Assembly (NCBI GenBank): GCA_035308345.1
Contig: DATGGW010000024.1
Coordinates: forward strand, 1-15,978
Source of the DNA: CF-113 sp035308345
GTDB taxonomy: Bacteria; Chloroflexota; Ktedonobacteria; Ktedonobacterales; Ktedonobacteraceae
DNA length: 15,978 nt
Reading direction: 5' to 3'
Shown here: positions 14,845-15,978 of the stretch, piece after piece
Layout of the letters: every line of letters begins with the position of its first letter
Position numbering within the stretch: the stretch's first letter is position 1
Position numbers and translations under genes: made by a program
The notes under the pieces: generated by a model
Database searches by the model: none
What the model was told of the DNA's origin: nothing
Seen by the model: the letters and a program-made list of their open reading frames with translations, nothing else

Positions 14845-14862
14845 GATGACAAACACTGTCAT
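14845..14862. repeat. Direct repeat copy 2, with longer dyad ATGACA-N5-TGTCAT
   Basis: The second identical 16-mer (14845-14860) begins 53 bases after the first, close to five helical turns. In this copy the inverted repeat extends to six bases per arm (14846-14862). The spacing suits a regulator binding both sites on the same DNA face; in RNA each copy would form only a weak hairpin. Confidence 0.55.
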
Positions 14863-14878
14863 TGACAGGCAGGCGCAT

Positions 14879-14911
14879 CAGGGCGATTCCTTGTGGTCGC
14901 CCTGGGAATCG
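14879..14911 (+). promoter_or_regulatory. Two mutually exclusive hairpins in the livH leader
   Basis: CAGGGCGA (14879-14886) pairs with TCGCCCTG (14897-14904), while CGATTCC (14884-14890) pairs with GGAATCG (14905-14911). The two perfect stems share bases 14884-14886, so only one can form fully. No U-tract follows either, so neither is a standard terminator. The structure ends 28 bases before the LivH ribosome binding site and might stabilise the upstream mRNA or tune translation. Confidence 0.45.
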
Positions 14912-14950
14912 GGGGAGTGACGTGGTGTGTCCTTTCGTAGGGAGAACTAT

Positions 14951-15823
14951 ATGGCTTTTGGACAGGTTCTTGTAAATTGGCTGTTGCTCGGCAGCCTCTA
15001 TGGAGCTGTGGCCCTGGGCTTCTCACTGGTCTGGGGAATCATGAACATCGTCAACCTGGCGCATGGCGCTTTCATCATCGTTGGCGCATATACAGCCTTC
15101 TGGTTGTACACCCAGTTGCATCTTGACCCCTACATCAGTATTCCCCTGACTATGGTCGTTCTTTTCGCAATGGGGTGGATTGTGCAGTACGCTGCCATCA
15201 ATCGCGTCATCCGTGCTCCTATCCTGGTAACATTTTTGCTGACGTTCGGCCTTGATTTGCTCATCGCGGACCTGGTCCAACAATTCTTCACCAGTGACCT
15301 GCGTTCCATCAATACAACATACGCGGGCAATGGCCTCGACATCGGCGCGACGCATATCGCCTTCGATCACCTGATCGCCGCAGCAATCGCCGTAGCGCTG
15401 ACCGCGGCGCTCAATTACTTTCTCACCCGCACGCGCACCGGCAACGCCATTCTTGCAACGGGGATGGACCGCGATGCGGCTCGCCTGATGGGCATCAGCA
15501 TCAGGAAGAGCTACGCAATGACGTTTGGTATCGGGGCCGCATTGGCAGGAGCGGCTGGGGCTATGCTGTCAGAACTTTATCCCTTCGATCCCTCCAGTGG
15601 AGACGCTTTCACGCTGCGCGCCTTTGTCATCGTCGTACTTGGGGGCCTGGGCACCCCCTGGGGGACGCTTGCGGGAGGGCTTGTCTTCGGATTTGCGGAG
15701 ACCGTTGTCCCACTCCTCCCAGGAGTTGGTCCTGGCTATGACGATGCCATCGCTTTTGCAGTGCTGGTTGCCATTCTCATTATTCGGCCTAATGGTTTAT
15801 TGGGCAAACCTTACTATGGTTAG
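14951..15823 (+). CDS. ABC importer permease, LivH family
   Basis: A 290-residue membrane protein of standard LivH length with about eight hydrophobic segments. It opens with VNWLLLGSLYGAVALGFSLV and WGIMNIVNLAHGAFI, the typical LivH start. The cytoplasmic loop ATGMDRDAARLMGISIRKSY, followed by the helix GIGAALAGAAGAM, matches the region that contacts the ATPase, and VVLGGLGTPWGTLAGGL is another conserved block. It should form a channel with a LivM partner for the ligand delivered by the lipoprotein encoded upstream. The frame is open from a GTG at 14927, but GGGAG (14940-14944) is 6 bases before the ATG at 14951. The LivM and LivG/LivF genes that normally follow are not seen; an insertion sequence begins 31 bases after the stop, so the operon may be split or may continue beyond it. 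Confidence 0.93.
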   Translation: MAFGQVLVNWLLLGSLYGAVALGFSLVWGIMNIVNLAHGAFIIVGAYTAFWLYTQLHLDPYISIPLTMVVLFAMGWIVQYAAINRVIRAPILVTFLLTFGLDLLIADLVQQFFTSDLRSINTTYAGNGLDIGATHIAFDHLIAAAIAVALTAALNYFLTRTRTGNAILATGMDRDAARLMGISIRKSYAMTFGIGAALAGAAGAMLSELYPFDPSSGDAFTLRAFVIVVLGGLGTPWGTLAGGLVFGFAETVVPLLPGVGPGYDDAIAFAVLVAILIIRPNGLLGKPYYG

Positions 15824-15829
15824 AGAAGA

Positions 15830-15850
15830 GGGCGGGGACAAACCCCACCC
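15830..15850. repeat. GC-rich hairpin after the LivH gene
   Basis: GGGCGGGG (15830-15837), loop ACAAA, then CCCCACCC (15843-15850) form an 8-bp stem with one C-A mismatch, 7 bases after the stop codon. There is no U-tract. It could be a weak terminator or a member of a short dispersed hairpin family. It abuts the insertion sequence. Confidence 0.4.
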
Positions 15851-15853
15851 CTA

Positions 15854-15978
15854 GAGCCTGTTAGGGACTCAAGTTATATTGGATCAACTGATGAAGCATC
15901 AAACAGGTAAAGGCGACCAGATGCAAAGCCGCCACGGTAGCGGGAAGCCGCTCATAATCGCGGGCCAAGCGCCGAAAG
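15854..15978 (-). mobile_element. End of an IS5-group insertion sequence (truncated by window edge)
   Basis: The boundary GAGCCTGTTAGGGACTC (from 15854) looks like the terminal inverted repeat of IS5/IS427-type elements and is followed directly by the end of a transposase gene read towards it. CTA or CTAG just outside (15851-15854) could be part of a short target duplication. The other end lies beyond the window, so completeness and duplication cannot be checked. Confidence 0.75.
15861..15978 (-). CDS. IS5-family transposase, C-terminal end (partial)
   Basis: Thirty-eight residues plus a TAA at 15861-15863 are visible; the rest of the gene is outside the window. RRLARDYERLPATVAALH is the characteristic end of the DDE domain of IS5-family (IS427/ISL2-like) transposases, where the pattern R-R-L-x-x-D-Y-E-R-L-P follows the catalytic Glu block. 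The tail AFTCLMLHQLIQYNLSP is a typical hydrophobic helix. The stop codon lies inside the terminal repeat, so coding extends almost to the tip of the element. Whether the transposase is intact cannot be said. Confidence 0.85.
   Translation of the reverse strand, partial: FRRLARDYERLPATVAALHLVAFTCLMLHQLIQYNLSP

Noticed and set aside
1..15978. CRISPR array, tRNA or rRNA genes
   Set aside because: I saw no regularly spaced repeat series, no cloverleaf-like stretch and no rRNA-like sequence. The only exact spaced repeats are the two 16-mers after livK.

Overview
The window looks like chromosome from a soil-type, probably monoderm bacterium of moderate-to-high GC content. I lean towards Ktedonobacteria (Chloroflexota) because of the style of the proteins: an archaeal/Chloroflexota-like APC permease, several lipoproteins with Ser/Asn-rich linkers, domain fusions, short GC-rich hairpin repeats between genes, and an IS5-group insertion sequence. 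This placement is inference; no rRNA or marker gene is present.

Layout. Positions 1-156 hold the end of a + strand gene, possibly a Dps-like ferritin. Facing it on the - strand is a stand-alone FAD disulfide reductase (195-1571) with mercuric-reductase-like features. A divergent intergenic region containing a dispersed-repeat-like hairpin and an AT-rich promoter leads into a tightly packed + strand operon (1809-8009): a GntR/HutC regulator, an APC permease, a 707-residue fusion of a PfkB-type sugar kinase with a double-SIS phosphosugar deglycase/isomerase, a LOG-family protein and a calcineurin-like phosphoesterase. Two of the junctions are ATGA overlaps. The first three genes match, function by function, the frlR, frlA, frlD and frlB parts of fructoselysine (Amadori product) catabolism. 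Here the kinase and deglycase are joined in one polypeptide, and two unusual downstream genes are added.

Converging on this operon is a - strand group (8082-13033): a YwrD-like gamma-glutamyltransferase, then an APC permease fused to a sensor histidine kinase, then a lipoprotein with a ThuA-like domain. The transporter-kinase gene has its own candidate promoter with palindromic and tandem repeats. No response regulator gene is visible.

After a 440-bp divergent intergenic region, a + strand branched-chain amino-acid-type ABC importer begins, with a lipoprotein binding protein (13474-14781) and a LivH-type permease (14951-15823). The gap between them carries two copies of a dyad-symmetric 16-mer and two mutually exclusive hairpins. 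The second permease and the ATPases are not in the window. Right after the LivH gene lies the end of an IS5-group element, whose transposase is read on the - strand and runs off the window.

Taken together, the region looks like an accessory island for scavenging nitrogenous compounds: glycated or gamma-glutamyl amino acids are imported, phosphorylated, deglycated or hydrolysed, and possibly sensed by the transporter-like kinase. The individual domain calls are well supported; the pathway linking them is inference.
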